From DASXUG01 sp964620425 (lineage in GTDB: Bacteria; Pseudomonadota; Gammaproteobacteria; Burkholderiales; Methylophilaceae): a stretch of DNA of 64,000 nucleotides. Position numbers and translations under genes: made by a program. The notes below the pieces were generated by a model, which did not search any database, was not told the origin of the DNA, and saw nothing but the letters and a program-made list of their open reading frames with translations. Where the stretch lies: the NCBI GenBank assembly GCA_964620425.1, contig CAZUGV010000002.1:248001-312000 (forward strand), given 5' to 3'. This document shows positions 1-8,474 of the stretch, piece after piece; positions within the stretch are counted from its first letter, which is position 1, and the number at the start of each line of letters is the position of its first letter.

Positions 1-1
1 G

Positions 2-943
2 ATATGTTTGATATGTTTCGGAATCTGGTTGCAAAGTTTGATCGCGTTTGCGGGTGTATTGGCTAGTCCAATGCAGGTGGTGATGCGCAATCACGGTTAT
101 ACCATAGGTGACACCATCGATATGTACGTGTCGATCACTTTGCAAAAGGGGCAAACGCTCGATATGGGTAGTATTCCATTAAATGGGCCAGTAAGCTCTT
201 GGCTTGACTTGCGGGAGGTGCGCATTACTCAAGATGTAAATGCGCGGGATGAATCTAAAATCAATATTAAGTTGACCTGGCAAATATTTGCCACGGTAGT
301 GCAAACGCAAATGCTTAAAACGCCTGCCATTGCATTAAAAACACTTGCGAAGAAACCTATCCATATCATTATTCCTGCGCAGGGGTTTTATATGTCATCG
401 GTATTGCCACAGCAGTTGCCAGATTCAGGGCATCGGCCATTTATTCCACCCACCAAATTAGACACAGCAACACCTTTATTGTTGGCTGCTTTGTGTTTTT
501 TGGCGGCATTAATTTGTGGAGTCGTGTGGATATGGTTGGGCGATCAGCTACCTTGGTGGCCTCGCAAGCCTGGCCCTATCGCCTTACTGGAGCGTAAGTT
601 GCGAGCTTATCCATTGGTAAATTCCCAACAATTTGATTGGCAGGAGCTTAGACTTATTCATACTGCACTTGCAGATAGTGCTGGGGAAACGCTTTATCCA
701 AATACACTAGAGAGACTCTATCAGAAATGTCCTTATTTGCTGAGTAGAGAGTCTGACATTACGCAATTTTTTCAGCAATCTTGGATGCTTATTTTTGAAT
801 CATCTCAAGATTCAAAAATTTCGCGGATATCAGTCCAGAATACACTGCAATGGATACATGATGCTGCACTGTCTGAACGTTTGTTTAGACGAGAATCTGC
901 CGCGCTTAAGCACAAAACCAATTATAAGCTTTACCGTGTATAG
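2..943 (+). CDS. mxaA: MxaA, methanol dehydrogenase maturation protein (5' end cut off by window)
   Basis: This is probably the periplasmic or membrane-anchored protein needed to load calcium into the PQQ-dependent methanol dehydrogenase. The reading frame is open to the left edge and the visible N-terminus is already the hydrophobic core of a signal peptide ending in ...GVLAS, so the true start lies upstream. A second hydrophobic stretch around residues 157-178 would anchor the protein, followed by a basic cytoplasmic-looking C-terminal part. The call rests mainly on position: it precedes two von Willebrand A proteins flanking a small TPR-like protein, the order of mxaA-C-K-L in methylotrophs. 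The sequence itself carries no motif I can name. The mxaF/mxaI structural genes are not in view. Confidence 0.75.
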   Translation: MCLICFGIWLQSLIAFAGVLASPMQVVMRNHGYTIGDTIDMYVSITLQKGQTLDMGSIPLNGPVSSWLDLREVRITQDVNARDESKINIKLTWQIFATVVQTQMLKTPAIALKTLAKKPIHIIIPAQGFYMSSVLPQQLPDSGHRPFIPPTKLDTATPLLLAALCFLAALICGVVWIWLGDQLPWWPRKPGPIALLERKLRAYPLVNSQQFDWQELRLIHTALADSAGETLYPNTLERLYQKCPYLLSRESDITQFFQQSWMLIFESSQDSKISRISVQNTLQWIHDAALSERLFRRESAALKHKTNYKLYRV

Positions 944-995
944 GCGATTGGAGCGAAGCGATGGGTATTTTTGTTAACAAAATGGCGATAGCTTG

Positions 996-2018
996 ATGAG
1001 TGCCCTGCACTTTTCTAAACCAGAGTTGTTGTGGTTGCTATTACCATCTTTGTTACCGTTGATTTCCTATGGTGTTAAACAGTTTGCGTATCCAGGCTTG
1101 GAGGATTGGCCTAGAGATATTTTTTCAGATTGGTTGCGCTGGGGGTTGCGTTTGTTAGCTGTGTGCACGCTCATTTGTTTGGTGATTGGGGCGGCAGGGC
1201 CTTTTACTGAAGGCGGGGTCGCGATACGTGAGGGTAAAGGGGCTGAAATTGTGGTGGTGCTTGATCGCAGTGGAAGCATGTCCGAAAACTTAGAAAATTA
1301 CGACCAAGGTCAGCAGGCGAAACCAGTTAGTAAAATTGAAGCAGCACGTCAGGTTTTACTTAAATTCATGGATCAACGCCCAGGCGATACCTTTGGGATG
1401 GTCGTGTTTAATGCCGCACCAATCAGTGTTGCGCCCTTGTCTGCCGACCGTGAGCTAGCCAAAGCGGCTTTAAAAAGTGCCGAAAGCAATAGCTCTGGCT
1501 TTACTGCGCTAAATCGTGCACTGGCTTTGGGGCTAGATTACTTTAATGGACGTCCATATACGGCGTCGCGTTTGATTCTGCTAGTGTCAGATGGGGATGC
1601 TGTGATTGAGCCAGAAGATAGAAAAATTCTAAAGAAGTTGTTCAAACAGTATCAAGCCAAATTGATTTGGATTTACGTGCATGCGGGGGTGGAAAAAAAT
1701 AATTTAGATAGCGTGATTGCAGGAGAGAATGAATTTATTAGCAGCCGAGACTTAGCAAGAGAGGAAGCAATTCAAACCAGCGCTATGCATAAAATTTTTG
1801 ATGCCTTGGAAGTGCCTTACCAAGCGTTTGAAGTGACCAGCCAAGCTGGCTTGCAACGTGCAATTGCTGCAGTTAGCCAATCGACAAATAAGCCCACGCG
1901 CTATGAGTATCGCCTTCCACGGCAAGGTTACGCTGTTTATTTTTATGGGCTAACCATGTTGCTTTTGGCCAGTCTATTTTGGATTAAACACATTGAAATT
2001 AAGGGGTGGAAACCATGA
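996..2018 (+). CDS. mxaC: MxaC, von Willebrand factor A domain protein of the mxa operon
   Basis: Membrane protein of about 340 residues. Two N-terminal hydrophobic segments (about residues 10-25 and 48-68) lead into a vWA domain with the metal-site motif DRSGSMS near residue 90, and a hydrophobic helix lies near the C-terminus (about 312-333). This BatA-like layout is typical of MxaC, which in methylotrophs is required for active methanol dehydrogenase, probably in calcium insertion. A TTG directly precedes the ATG at 996; I take the ATG. The gene overlaps mxaK by 4 bp, which indicates translational coupling. A chaperone of another metalloenzyme cannot be excluded from the domain alone, but the A-C-K-L order makes mxaC the best call. 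Confidence 0.82.
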   Translation: MSALHFSKPELLWLLLPSLLPLISYGVKQFAYPGLEDWPRDIFSDWLRWGLRLLAVCTLICLVIGAAGPFTEGGVAIREGKGAEIVVVLDRSGSMSENLENYDQGQQAKPVSKIEAARQVLLKFMDQRPGDTFGMVVFNAAPISVAPLSADRELAKAALKSAESNSSGFTALNRALALGLDYFNGRPYTASRLILLVSDGDAVIEPEDRKILKKLFKQYQAKLIWIYVHAGVEKNNLDSVIAGENEFISSRDLAREEAIQTSAMHKIFDALEVPYQAFEVTSQAGLQRAIAAVSQSTNKPTRYEYRLPRQGYAVYFYGLTMLLLASLFWIKHIEIKGWKP

Positions 2019-2632
2019 GTCTGTTGCGATTACGCATTCCTAACAATATTTTGCATAGTGCTGTATTGAAACTGCCCTCGGCATTGCTTGTTTTATTAGT
2101 GATTTTCATATTTGCGACTGCCTATTTTCTCAATGCTTGGTGGATGGCCTGTAAAGAAAATCGTCAATTTGAAAATAAAACATTAATAAAACAACCCTTA
2201 AACGCTACTGATTATCACAAAGCGTATCGTGTTGGCTATTTGCTGGTGAATCAACGTAAACCGATTGAAGCCGCTAAAGCATTTGCCATTGCCGAAGCCT
2301 CCCAAGACCTATCACTGAATATGCGTGCTAAATACGCGTTAGCGAATATCCACTTTGAAGCTGCCATAGCATCGACGGATATTGAACATGGTGGTTCACA
2401 TCGGCGCGCGGTAGAGCGCGTACTCATGGCACGAGAGGCCTATAAAAGTGTGCTCCGCATATCTCCCAATTTTTATGATGCCCGATACAATTTAGAGTTG
2501 ATGGATAGATTAAGCCCCGAAAAGCGCACTGAAGGTTATGAAAATTCCCCTGATGGTACGATAGGTTTGCAGCCATATCAACAAAATGGCACAGCCCTCA
2601 TGAAAGACAATACTCGGCGAGGTTTGCCATAA
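2015..2632 (+). CDS. mxaK: MxaK, membrane-anchored TPR-like protein of the mxa operon
   Basis: About 205 residues, with one N-terminal transmembrane helix (about residues 22-43) followed by a helical region that looks like tetratricopeptide units. MxaK has been linked with MxaA and MxaL to calcium insertion into methanol dehydrogenase. The ATG at 2015 overlaps the mxaC stop (ATGA) and follows a purine-rich AAGGGGTGG ribosome-binding site, so I prefer it to the GTG nine bases upstream. The stop overlaps the mxaL start by one base. Identification is by position and architecture; the sequence is weakly conserved in general. Confidence 0.78.
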   Translation: MSLLRLRIPNNILHSAVLKLPSALLVLLVIFIFATAYFLNAWWMACKENRQFENKTLIKQPLNATDYHKAYRVGYLLVNQRKPIEAAKAFAIAEASQDLSLNMRAKYALANIHFEAAIASTDIEHGGSHRRAVERVLMAREAYKSVLRISPNFYDARYNLELMDRLSPEKRTEGYENSPDGTIGLQPYQQNGTALMKDNTRRGLP

Positions 2633-3615
2633 TGTTTTTTCGTTGGGAATCTGCTTGGAAAAATACGCATTTGTTTTTTAGAAGCATTTATGAAAATGGC
2701 GCATTTTTTTATCTGTTAGCGGCATTCCTACTGTTGCCTGTTTGGTTTGAACCGCAAATGCAATTAGATAGCACCGTGCAAGATACGCTCTTTGTGATTG
2801 ATATAAGCGAAAGCATGAACGTGCAGGATGCGGATTACCCACGCCCGCATACAGATCGGCTCACGCTTGCCAAATTAGCGGTGCGTGACAGCATGGCGAG
2901 TTTGCCTTGCGGTTCACGTGTCTCAGTTGCCTTGTTTGCCGGCGATGAATCTGTCGTGCTATTTGAGCCGTTAGAGGTCTGTAGACATTTCCCCGCAATT
3001 GAACGTGTCGTTACTGGCATTGACAGACGTATGCGCTGGATAGGCGACTCTTGGGTCACTAAAGGATTAGTAGCTGCAATTAAAGAGGCGGAAAAACGGA
3101 ATCTCAATCTTGTCATGATAACGGATGGCGATGAAATGCCTCAACGCATCTCACCAGTGGTGACTGATCTTGCCAAGCTGAGAGGTAAGGTGAAGGGCCT
3201 CATGTTGGGGGTCGGTGGCGATGCATTACAGCCTATTCCTAAGTTAAACCAAAAAGATGAGGTGATCGGTTATTGGACTAGAGAAGAAGCGGTTATTCAA
3301 GGGAATCATCCAAACTTATTACCCTATGTGCGCGCTTTAGCACCTGGTCAGCAAGCTCCAGAAGGAATGCTGGATGAGGTCACTGAACATATCTCTTCAT
3401 ATAATAAAATCGTAATGCAAGCACTAACACAAACAGTCAATTTTGAGTTAGAGAGAATACAAAACCCTGCTGATGCAGTGCGCGCACTTGCTAAGCCACA
3501 CTATCAAAAACATGCATTGGCAGAGCGCGATGCATCCTGGATATTTGCGTTACTCAGCGGGACTTGTGTCTTGATCGCTTGGTTTTGGGGAATCAGAAAA
3601 CAAGACCGGCTTTAG
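2632..3615 (+). CDS. mxaL: MxaL, von Willebrand factor A domain protein of the mxa operon
   Basis: A second vWA protein of 327 residues. There is an N-terminal hydrophobic segment at about residues 23-38, then the metal-site motif DISESMN near residue 58, later vWA strands such as LVMITDGDEM, and a C-terminal transmembrane helix (about 303-320). Like BatB-type proteins it is probably membrane-tethered with the vWA domain in the periplasm. MxaL belongs to the accessory proteins for calcium insertion into methanol dehydrogenase. It is the last gene of this operon in view; 49 bp separate it from the convergent response-regulator gene. No mxaD, mxaE or mxaH follows, so the operon ends at mxaL here. 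Confidence 0.82.
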   Translation: MFFRWESAWKNTHLFFRSIYENGAFFYLLAAFLLLPVWFEPQMQLDSTVQDTLFVIDISESMNVQDADYPRPHTDRLTLAKLAVRDSMASLPCGSRVSVALFAGDESVVLFEPLEVCRHFPAIERVVTGIDRRMRWIGDSWVTKGLVAAIKEAEKRNLNLVMITDGDEMPQRISPVVTDLAKLRGKVKGLMLGVGGDALQPIPKLNQKDEVIGYWTREEAVIQGNHPNLLPYVRALAPGQQAPEGMLDEVTEHISSYNKIVMQALTQTVNFELERIQNPADAVRALAKPHYQKHALAERDASWIFALLSGTCVLIAWFWGIRKQDRL

Positions 3616-3664
3616 ATTGCAGTCATGAAATATAGCTTTCAGAATTCAAAAAATACGACGCAAC

Positions 3665-5014
3665 TTATTGCTCGTCGAGCTCTTCGCTATCTTTTGTCAG
3701 GCCTAGCTTGGATAAACGATAGCGTAGTGTTCGGAAGCTAATTCCTAGCAACTTAGCTGCTGCTGTTTTGTTTTGTTTGGTTTTTTCTAACGCATCTAAA
3801 ATCGCTTGTTTTTCAATATTTTCAAGATAGTCAGGCAAGGCCATCCCAGAAGAATCCACATTCATGGGTGTTGGACGTGGTTTGCTGCGCAACAGAATAT
3901 TCTCTATTTTAATTGTTGCACCGTCGCATAATGTGAGCGCACGCTCTAGTACGTTTTCTAGCTCACGCACGTTGCCAAAGAAATCGTAATTGATAAGCTT
4001 TTCAAGTGCTTGCTCATCAATGGCGGGGATGTTTTTGCCATGTACTTTGCATAGCCGTTGCAAAATATGTTGTGACAACAAAGGGATGTCTGATGACCGA
4101 TCTCTTAGCGCAGGCATGTCGATGGCGACAATGTTGATGCGATAATATAAATCTTGCCTAAATAAACCATGCTCTATCATGGTTTGGATATTGCGATGTG
4201 TCGCGCTAATAATGCGTACATCAATCAATTCATCTTTATCAGCACCGATCGGGCGTATTTTTTTATCTTGAATCACTTGCAGTAATTTGACTTGCACAGC
4301 AATTGGTAAATCTGCAATTTCATCTAAAAATAAAGTGCCGCCATTGGCGCTGGCAAGTAAGCCAACATTCACATCCGGCGAAGCGTTAGTGACATAACCA
4401 AATAATTCTTTTTCAATATTTTTTTCTGAGATGCTACCGCAACTTACTTTAACAAAGGGGCTGTCACGGCGGGTGCTAGTCGCATGGATTAATCTGGCTG
4501 TGAGCTCTTTACCAGCACCTTGTTCTCCATGAATTAGCACCGGCGCTTGGCTGCTGGCTAGTTTTTCTACAGTATTGCGAATTTCAATAATTACATCTGA
4601 TTCACCAATCAGATTGGTGGGTTGTGTTGAGGTTTCGGTTTGTTCAGACAACTTAAGTGCTGAGTTGACTAAGGCACGCAGCTGTTGCAGTGAAATAGGT
4701 TTTGTGATGTAGTCAAAAGCCCCAGTTTTGAGTGCAGACACTGCATTTTCAGCGCTACCGAAAGCGGTAATCACTGCAATTGGCAAGCCAGTATGGTTTT
4801 GCCCAACATGTTTAACTAGGTCTAGACCATTGCCATCTGGCAGTCGCATGTCGGTTAAACATAAATCATAATTGCGCTGACGCAACATGAATTTTGCATC
4901 ATCTAAATTATCAGCGCTTTCTGCATGAACACCCATACGTTGCAGGGTAAACACAATCAGTTCACTTAAATCACTTTCGTCATCAACAACGAGGCATGTG
5001 GGTTTTTGAGTCAT
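3665..5014 (-). CDS. pilR: PilR-like NtrC-family response regulator with degenerate GAFTGA loop
   Basis: 449 residues in the order receiver, AAA+ and Fis-type DNA-binding domains. The receiver carries the phosphoacceptor in LTDMRLPDG near residue 56. The AAA+ domain shows Walker A (GEQGAGKE), Walker B (GGTLFLDEIADLP) and the RQDLYYRINIV segment. The C-terminal helix-turn-helix is in the last 45 residues (NKTAAAKLLGISFRTLRYRL). Length and partner kinase fit PilR, the sigma-54 activator of type IV pilin genes. The GAFTGA loop that contacts sigma-54 should follow ELFG but reads YVTNASPDV. This casts doubt on classical sigma-54 activation. It lies 8 bp after the kinase gene and is clearly co-transcribed with it. 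Confidence 0.8.
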   Translation of the reverse strand: MTQKPTCLVVDDESDLSELIVFTLQRMGVHAESADNLDDAKFMLRQRNYDLCLTDMRLPDGNGLDLVKHVGQNHTGLPIAVITAFGSAENAVSALKTGAFDYITKPISLQQLRALVNSALKLSEQTETSTQPTNLIGESDVIIEIRNTVEKLASSQAPVLIHGEQGAGKELTARLIHATSTRRDSPFVKVSCGSISEKNIEKELFGYVTNASPDVNVGLLASANGGTLFLDEIADLPIAVQVKLLQVIQDKKIRPIGADKDELIDVRIISATHRNIQTMIEHGLFRQDLYYRINIVAIDMPALRDRSSDIPLLSQHILQRLCKVHGKNIPAIDEQALEKLINYDFFGNVRELENVLERALTLCDGATIKIENILLRSKPRPTPMNVDSSGMALPDYLENIEKQAILDALEKTKQNKTAAAKLLGISFRTLRYRLSKLGLTKDSEELDEQ

Positions 5015-5022
5015 TGTATTGG

Positions 5023-6618
5023 CTACACTCTTTTAAATTTAATGGAAAACAACGCGCCTTTTTCACGTGCAATATACTGAATATTAGCACCATTTGCTTC
5101 ACAAAGCTCGCGTGCAATATAAAGCCCTAAGCCCGTACCTGTTGATACGGTGGTGTAAAACGGTTCAAAAATATGCAATCTTGCTTCAGTGGGTATGCCT
5201 GGACCATCGTCTAGAATTTGCAAAACCACACTCATATTATCTTTCGATGGATAGATAAATAATGTCAAACTAGCTGATGCTTGCTGGCTGTGACGCCAAC
5301 CGTTGCGGCATAAATTCCATAAAATTTGATGCAAATGCCGCTGGTCAAACAAAATGTGAATGGGGGAATCGCCAATATGCAAGGCAAACCCTTGGGCTGG
5401 AATTCTCTCTACTTCGCAAAATTGGTCATGAAACTCGCTGACAAAATCCACCAAATCAAGGTGTGCTTGATGCATATTGTCTCGGCGATTCAGTTCTGAA
5501 ATATCTTTGACCATCTGGTCCATTCGCTGTACGTTAATACTAATAATTTCTAGTAAGCGCTTGGTGGCGGATTCTGGCAGATTCTCTTCTTGCAACAGCT
5601 GATTGGCATGACTAATTGCACCCAATGGGTTGCGGATTTCATGGGCCATATTGGCGGTGAGTTGTCCGAGTGCGGCAAGCTTGTTTTGTTGCGCTTGCGC
5701 TTGCATGAGACTCCAGTCCTCAATAAATATGATGGCGCCTTGATGGCGATCAACACCAATAGACATGAAGCGTAATCGGTATTCTAGGTCTAAAAAACTG
5801 AATTTAATGGCTTCATTATCTGATTCATTTTGCATCCAAGATTGCAGAATAAAAGAAAGCTCATGCGAAAGCTCTTCAATGGAGTTTTTATTCAGTGAAG
5901 ATAACGTAGTGCCTAACACCCTTTCAGCTTGTTGGTTGTAGTGGCGGAGTTTTAGTTCGTTGTCTACAATTAACACACCGTCTTTCATTTCTTGGGTGAT
6001 AAGGGCGTTGATTTGACTCATGCTTTCTAAGTCTACGCCACGTTGTTCGGCTAGGCTTTCACTCAGGTGCGTGCGCTTTGCGAAGCTGTGAGCGAGCCAA
6101 GCAGTGGCAAAGCAGCTTAAGCACAGCATCACCACATGGGTGTAGTCATCATAATGGTCATTCCAGCTAATTACTTCGTAAGATTGTTCTAAAAGTAGGC
6201 TAATCGTAGCGACTGAGGCATAAAACAGTGATAAGCGACCATCACTAATTAAGCTGGCTGAGGTCACCACGATAACGAGTAACAGCCCTAACCCACTTTT
6301 TATGCCACCACCTGCAAACATTAGCGCAACAATAAAACCAATGTCGATGATGACTTGGAAGGTCACTTGGCGGTTGAATTGTGGCCACTTAAACCAAGCG
6401 CTGGCAGTCAAACCAAACGCTACAAATAGATAGGCAAATGCGATTTTAAAAGAAAGGTTTTGATTGGTGTTGAGCCACCAATGATTGTTTTCTGAAACAA
6501 AATGAGAGGCAATAAAAATGCTTGCAATGATTATGCGATAGAGACTAAAAATGCTGATAGATCGCCAGTAAGCGACCATTTTTTCAGAGCTCAAGCTTAA
6601 TGGTTTAGTCGCACTCAT
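5023..6618 (-). CDS. pilS: PilS-like membrane sensor histidine kinase
   Basis: 531 residues. About six hydrophobic segments in the first 180 residues form a membrane sensor. A PAS-like region follows (about 200-300), then the dimerisation/phosphoacceptor box LTANMAHEIRNPLG near residue 325 and a GHKL ATPase domain with LWNLCRNGWRHS (N box), DDGPGIP (G1) and GTGLGLYIARELCEANG (G2) motifs. The six-helix sensor, PAS, HisKA and HATPase order matches PilS, which phosphorylates PilR and controls pilin transcription. Its stop is 8 bp before pilR, and its start overlaps the upstream small gene by 4 bp, so the three genes form one operon. The cognate pilin is not adjacent; a prepilin gene with a sigma-54 promoter lies at 31.8 kb. 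Confidence 0.85.
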   Translation of the reverse strand: MSATKPLSLSSEKMVAYWRSISIFSLYRIIIASIFIASHFVSENNHWWLNTNQNLSFKIAFAYLFVAFGLTASAWFKWPQFNRQVTFQVIIDIGFIVALMFAGGGIKSGLGLLLVIVVTSASLISDGRLSLFYASVATISLLLEQSYEVISWNDHYDDYTHVVMLCLSCFATAWLAHSFAKRTHLSESLAEQRGVDLESMSQINALITQEMKDGVLIVDNELKLRHYNQQAERVLGTTLSSLNKNSIEELSHELSFILQSWMQNESDNEAIKFSFLDLEYRLRFMSIGVDRHQGAIIFIEDWSLMQAQAQQNKLAALGQLTANMAHEIRNPLGAISHANQLLQEENLPESATKRLLEIISINVQRMDQMVKDISELNRRDNMHQAHLDLVDFVSEFHDQFCEVERIPAQGFALHIGDSPIHILFDQRHLHQILWNLCRNGWRHSQQASASLTLFIYPSKDNMSVVLQILDDGPGIPTEARLHIFEPFYTTVSTGTGLGLYIARELCEANGANIQYIAREKGALFSIKFKRV

Positions 6619-6833
6619 TTGGCTTTTTTGCTATGTGCTTCACAGCAGTAATATTGCTGATTGACGATGATGCTATCTGATTTAGGAAGGTGTACCCCAC
6701 AATCGGCGCAACTTATCATATCTTCTACATCAGCCTGTTGGGACTTTTGCTGAGTTTGAATGTTGCGCTTATAATGCTTAATGATGGTGAAGATCAGCCA
6801 AGCTGCAATTGATATAAACAGTATTTTTGCCAT
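6615..6833 (-). CDS. PP0621-family small membrane protein with cysteine pairs
   Basis: 72 residues. An N-terminal transmembrane helix (about residues 3-17) is followed by a basic linker and a C-terminal mini-domain with the pattern CADCGVHLP...YYCCEAH, plausibly a small zinc ribbon. Proteins of this size and layout (PP0621 family) are regularly found just upstream of pilS in Beta- and Gammaproteobacteria. The stop overlaps the pilS start by 4 bp, so expression is coupled. The function is unknown; a role near PilSR is inferred only from the conserved position. Confidence 0.75.
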   Translation of the reverse strand: MAKILFISIAAWLIFTIIKHYKRNIQTQQKSQQADVEDMISCADCGVHLPKSDSIIVNQQYYCCEAHSKKAK

Positions 6834-6966
6834 GATTGATTATTATCTAAAGTTTGAATGAATGGTAACAAGACTATCCAGAATTTCTATCGAATAAAAA
6901 TATTCTTTAATGCACTGTCTATAAAGTAATCGTTTCTAAAGCATAGCATAGAACAAAAAATAAACC

Positions 6967-6975
6967 TGTTATACT
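6967..6975 (+). promoter_or_regulatory. Extended -10 promoter candidate for the sigma-factor operon
   Basis: TGT-TATACT is a good extended -10 element (TG at 6967-6968, hexamer 6970-6975) in the AT-rich 198-bp gap before the ECF sigma-factor gene. It would give a leader of about 50 nt. No strong -35 is visible, which is usual for extended -10 promoters. Prediction from sequence only. Confidence 0.4.
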
Positions 6976-7031
6976 AAGGCAGGTAGAGTTAGTTCGCTTA
7001 CACAGAATAGATTGAGATCATATTATTCAGC

Positions 7032-7643
7032 ATGGCAACAGCACAAGAGTTATCAGATTTTCTAGCGCAGGTTGAGCGTCGGGCTTTTAAGCAAACGGTC
7101 TATGCTGTACGTGATGATCATGTCGCTTTAGATGTGGTACAAGATGCAATGTTAAAGCTTGCTGAAAAGTATGGCAATCGTCCTGCCAGTGAGTTTCCGA
7201 TGTTGTTTCAGCGTATTTTACAAAACACCATGCGTGACCACTGGCGTCGTCAAAAAGTCCGTAACATGTGGACCACTTTATTATCATCCTTTACTGGCAA
7301 TAATGAAGATGACGATGAGCGTGATCCGCTCGAAACATTGATGTCTGACCAGCATAGTGACGAAGATGAACCAGAAGCGCAGCTTGAACGCGCTCAAACT
7401 ATTGCTATAATTGAGGTTGCCTTAAAAAATTTACCAGCACGTCAACGAGAAGCCTTTGTAATGCGTTACTGGGAAGAAATGGATGTAGCAGAAACGGCTG
7501 CGGCAATGGGTTGCTCTGAAGGCAGCGTGAAAACCCATTGCTCACGCGCTGTTCACACACTGGCTTCAGTTTTAGAGAAGCATGGGTTCTCTGGCAGCGC
7601 ATTAAGTAGGCAGGGGCTCGAAAAATCAGGGGTCAAATCATGA
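7032..7643 (+). CDS. ECF-type RNA polymerase sigma factor
   Basis: 203 residues with sigma-70 region 2 in the first 90 residues (DVVQDAMLKLAEKYGNRP, then a basic DHWRRQKVR) and region 4 near the C-terminus (LPARQREAFVMRYWEEMDVAETAAAMGCSEG in segments, followed by VKTHCSRAVHTL). An acidic linker rich in D and E separates them. In Betaproteobacteria this sigma factor is regularly followed by DUF3619 and DUF3106 genes, exactly as here. The next gene overlaps by 4 bp (ATGA). DUF3619, with its single membrane helix, is a plausible anti-sigma factor, but that is an inference. The regulon is unknown. Confidence 0.88.
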   Translation: MATAQELSDFLAQVERRAFKQTVYAVRDDHVALDVVQDAMLKLAEKYGNRPASEFPMLFQRILQNTMRDHWRRQKVRNMWTTLLSSFTGNNEDDDERDPLETLMSDQHSDEDEPEAQLERAQTIAIIEVALKNLPARQREAFVMRYWEEMDVAETAAAMGCSEGSVKTHCSRAVHTLASVLEKHGFSGSALSRQGLEKSGVKS

Positions 7644-8029
7644 ATACAAACAATCTACAGGAAGAAGTAAAAGCCAAACAAATCATTCAGTTATTGGATG
7701 ATGGCGTCGCTAAGCTTGATGGTAACGTTACCAGCACGCTGGCTGCGTTACGTCAACAAGCGGTATCGATTGTCGCGCAACGTAGCATGATGTCGGCACA
7801 AGCTAACAGTGGTGTTTTGCATATGTTTGGAGCGTACTTTCAACAGCATCGAATGATGATGTATGCAAGTATTTTGCTGGGCACAATATTGCTCGCATTT
7901 TTAATTACACAGCAATTAACCAGCGCATCAAATTTAGAGCAGGGTGATGCATTTTTGTTGGGTGAGGAGTTGCCCCCAGAGGCATATTTAGATCAGGGTT
8001 TTACTACATGGATAGAGCAAAACAGGTAA
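7640..8029 (+). CDS. DUF3619-family membrane protein, possible anti-sigma factor
   Basis: 129 residues: a soluble N-terminal part of about 70 residues, one transmembrane helix (about residues 75-92, MMMYASILLGTILLAFLIT) and a short C-terminal tail outside. Topology, size and translational coupling to an ECF sigma-factor gene (4-bp overlap) suggest an anti-sigma factor, though DUF3619 has no assigned function that I know of. The 3' end overlaps the next gene by 22 bp. Confidence 0.75.
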   Translation: MNTNNLQEEVKAKQIIQLLDDGVAKLDGNVTSTLAALRQQAVSIVAQRSMMSAQANSGVLHMFGAYFQQHRMMMYASILLGTILLAFLITQQLTSASNLEQGDAFLLGEELPPEAYLDQGFTTWIEQNR

Positions 8030-8439
8030 TTCTTGCAGTGTTGTTGAGCTTGGCGACTGGTTTAGCCGTTGCTGGCGATGGGGCAGAGCCAAGTTGGGCG
8101 AAATTGACGCCAGATCAACAGAAAGTATTAGCTCCGTTGGCTGAAGATTGGGACACTTTACGTCCTTGGCAGCGCGAAAGAATGTTGGATATTGCGCGTG
8201 ATTATCCGAAAATGGATAAGCATGGGCAAGAGAGAGTGCAGAATAGATTAAACAGTTGGAGTCGGATGACACCTTTCGAACGTGAGAATGCACGTAAAAA
8301 GTATCAACAATTTCAATCTTTACCACCAGAAAAAAAAGAAGAGATGCACAAGAAATGGCGTGAATATCAAAGCTTGCCATCAGACCAACGAGAGGTGTTA
8401 CGTAATAAGCACCCTGATGAATATGGCAAAGAGTTCTAA
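8008..8439 (+). CDS. DUF3106-family exported protein
   Basis: 143 residues with an N-terminal signal peptide (about residues 1-22, ending ...GLAVAG). The mature protein is hydrophilic and highly charged, with repeated motifs of the type W-x-x-L-x-P-x-x-R-x-x-M and F-x-x-L-P-P-E-K. These are diagnostic of DUF3106, a periplasmic family found with this sigma-factor operon. The repeats resemble other periplasmic stress proteins of the Spy/CpxP type only in being helical and charged; I infer no function from that. The start lies inside the 3' end of the DUF3619 gene, so the three genes are one transcription unit. Confidence 0.78.
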   Translation: MDRAKQVILAVLLSLATGLAVAGDGAEPSWAKLTPDQQKVLAPLAEDWDTLRPWQRERMLDIARDYPKMDKHGQERVQNRLNSWSRMTPFERENARKKYQQFQSLPPEKKEEMHKKWREYQSLPSDQREVLRNKHPDEYGKEF

Positions 8440-8474
8440 TATGTATTACGTGCCTAAATTTAGAAATTAATCGC

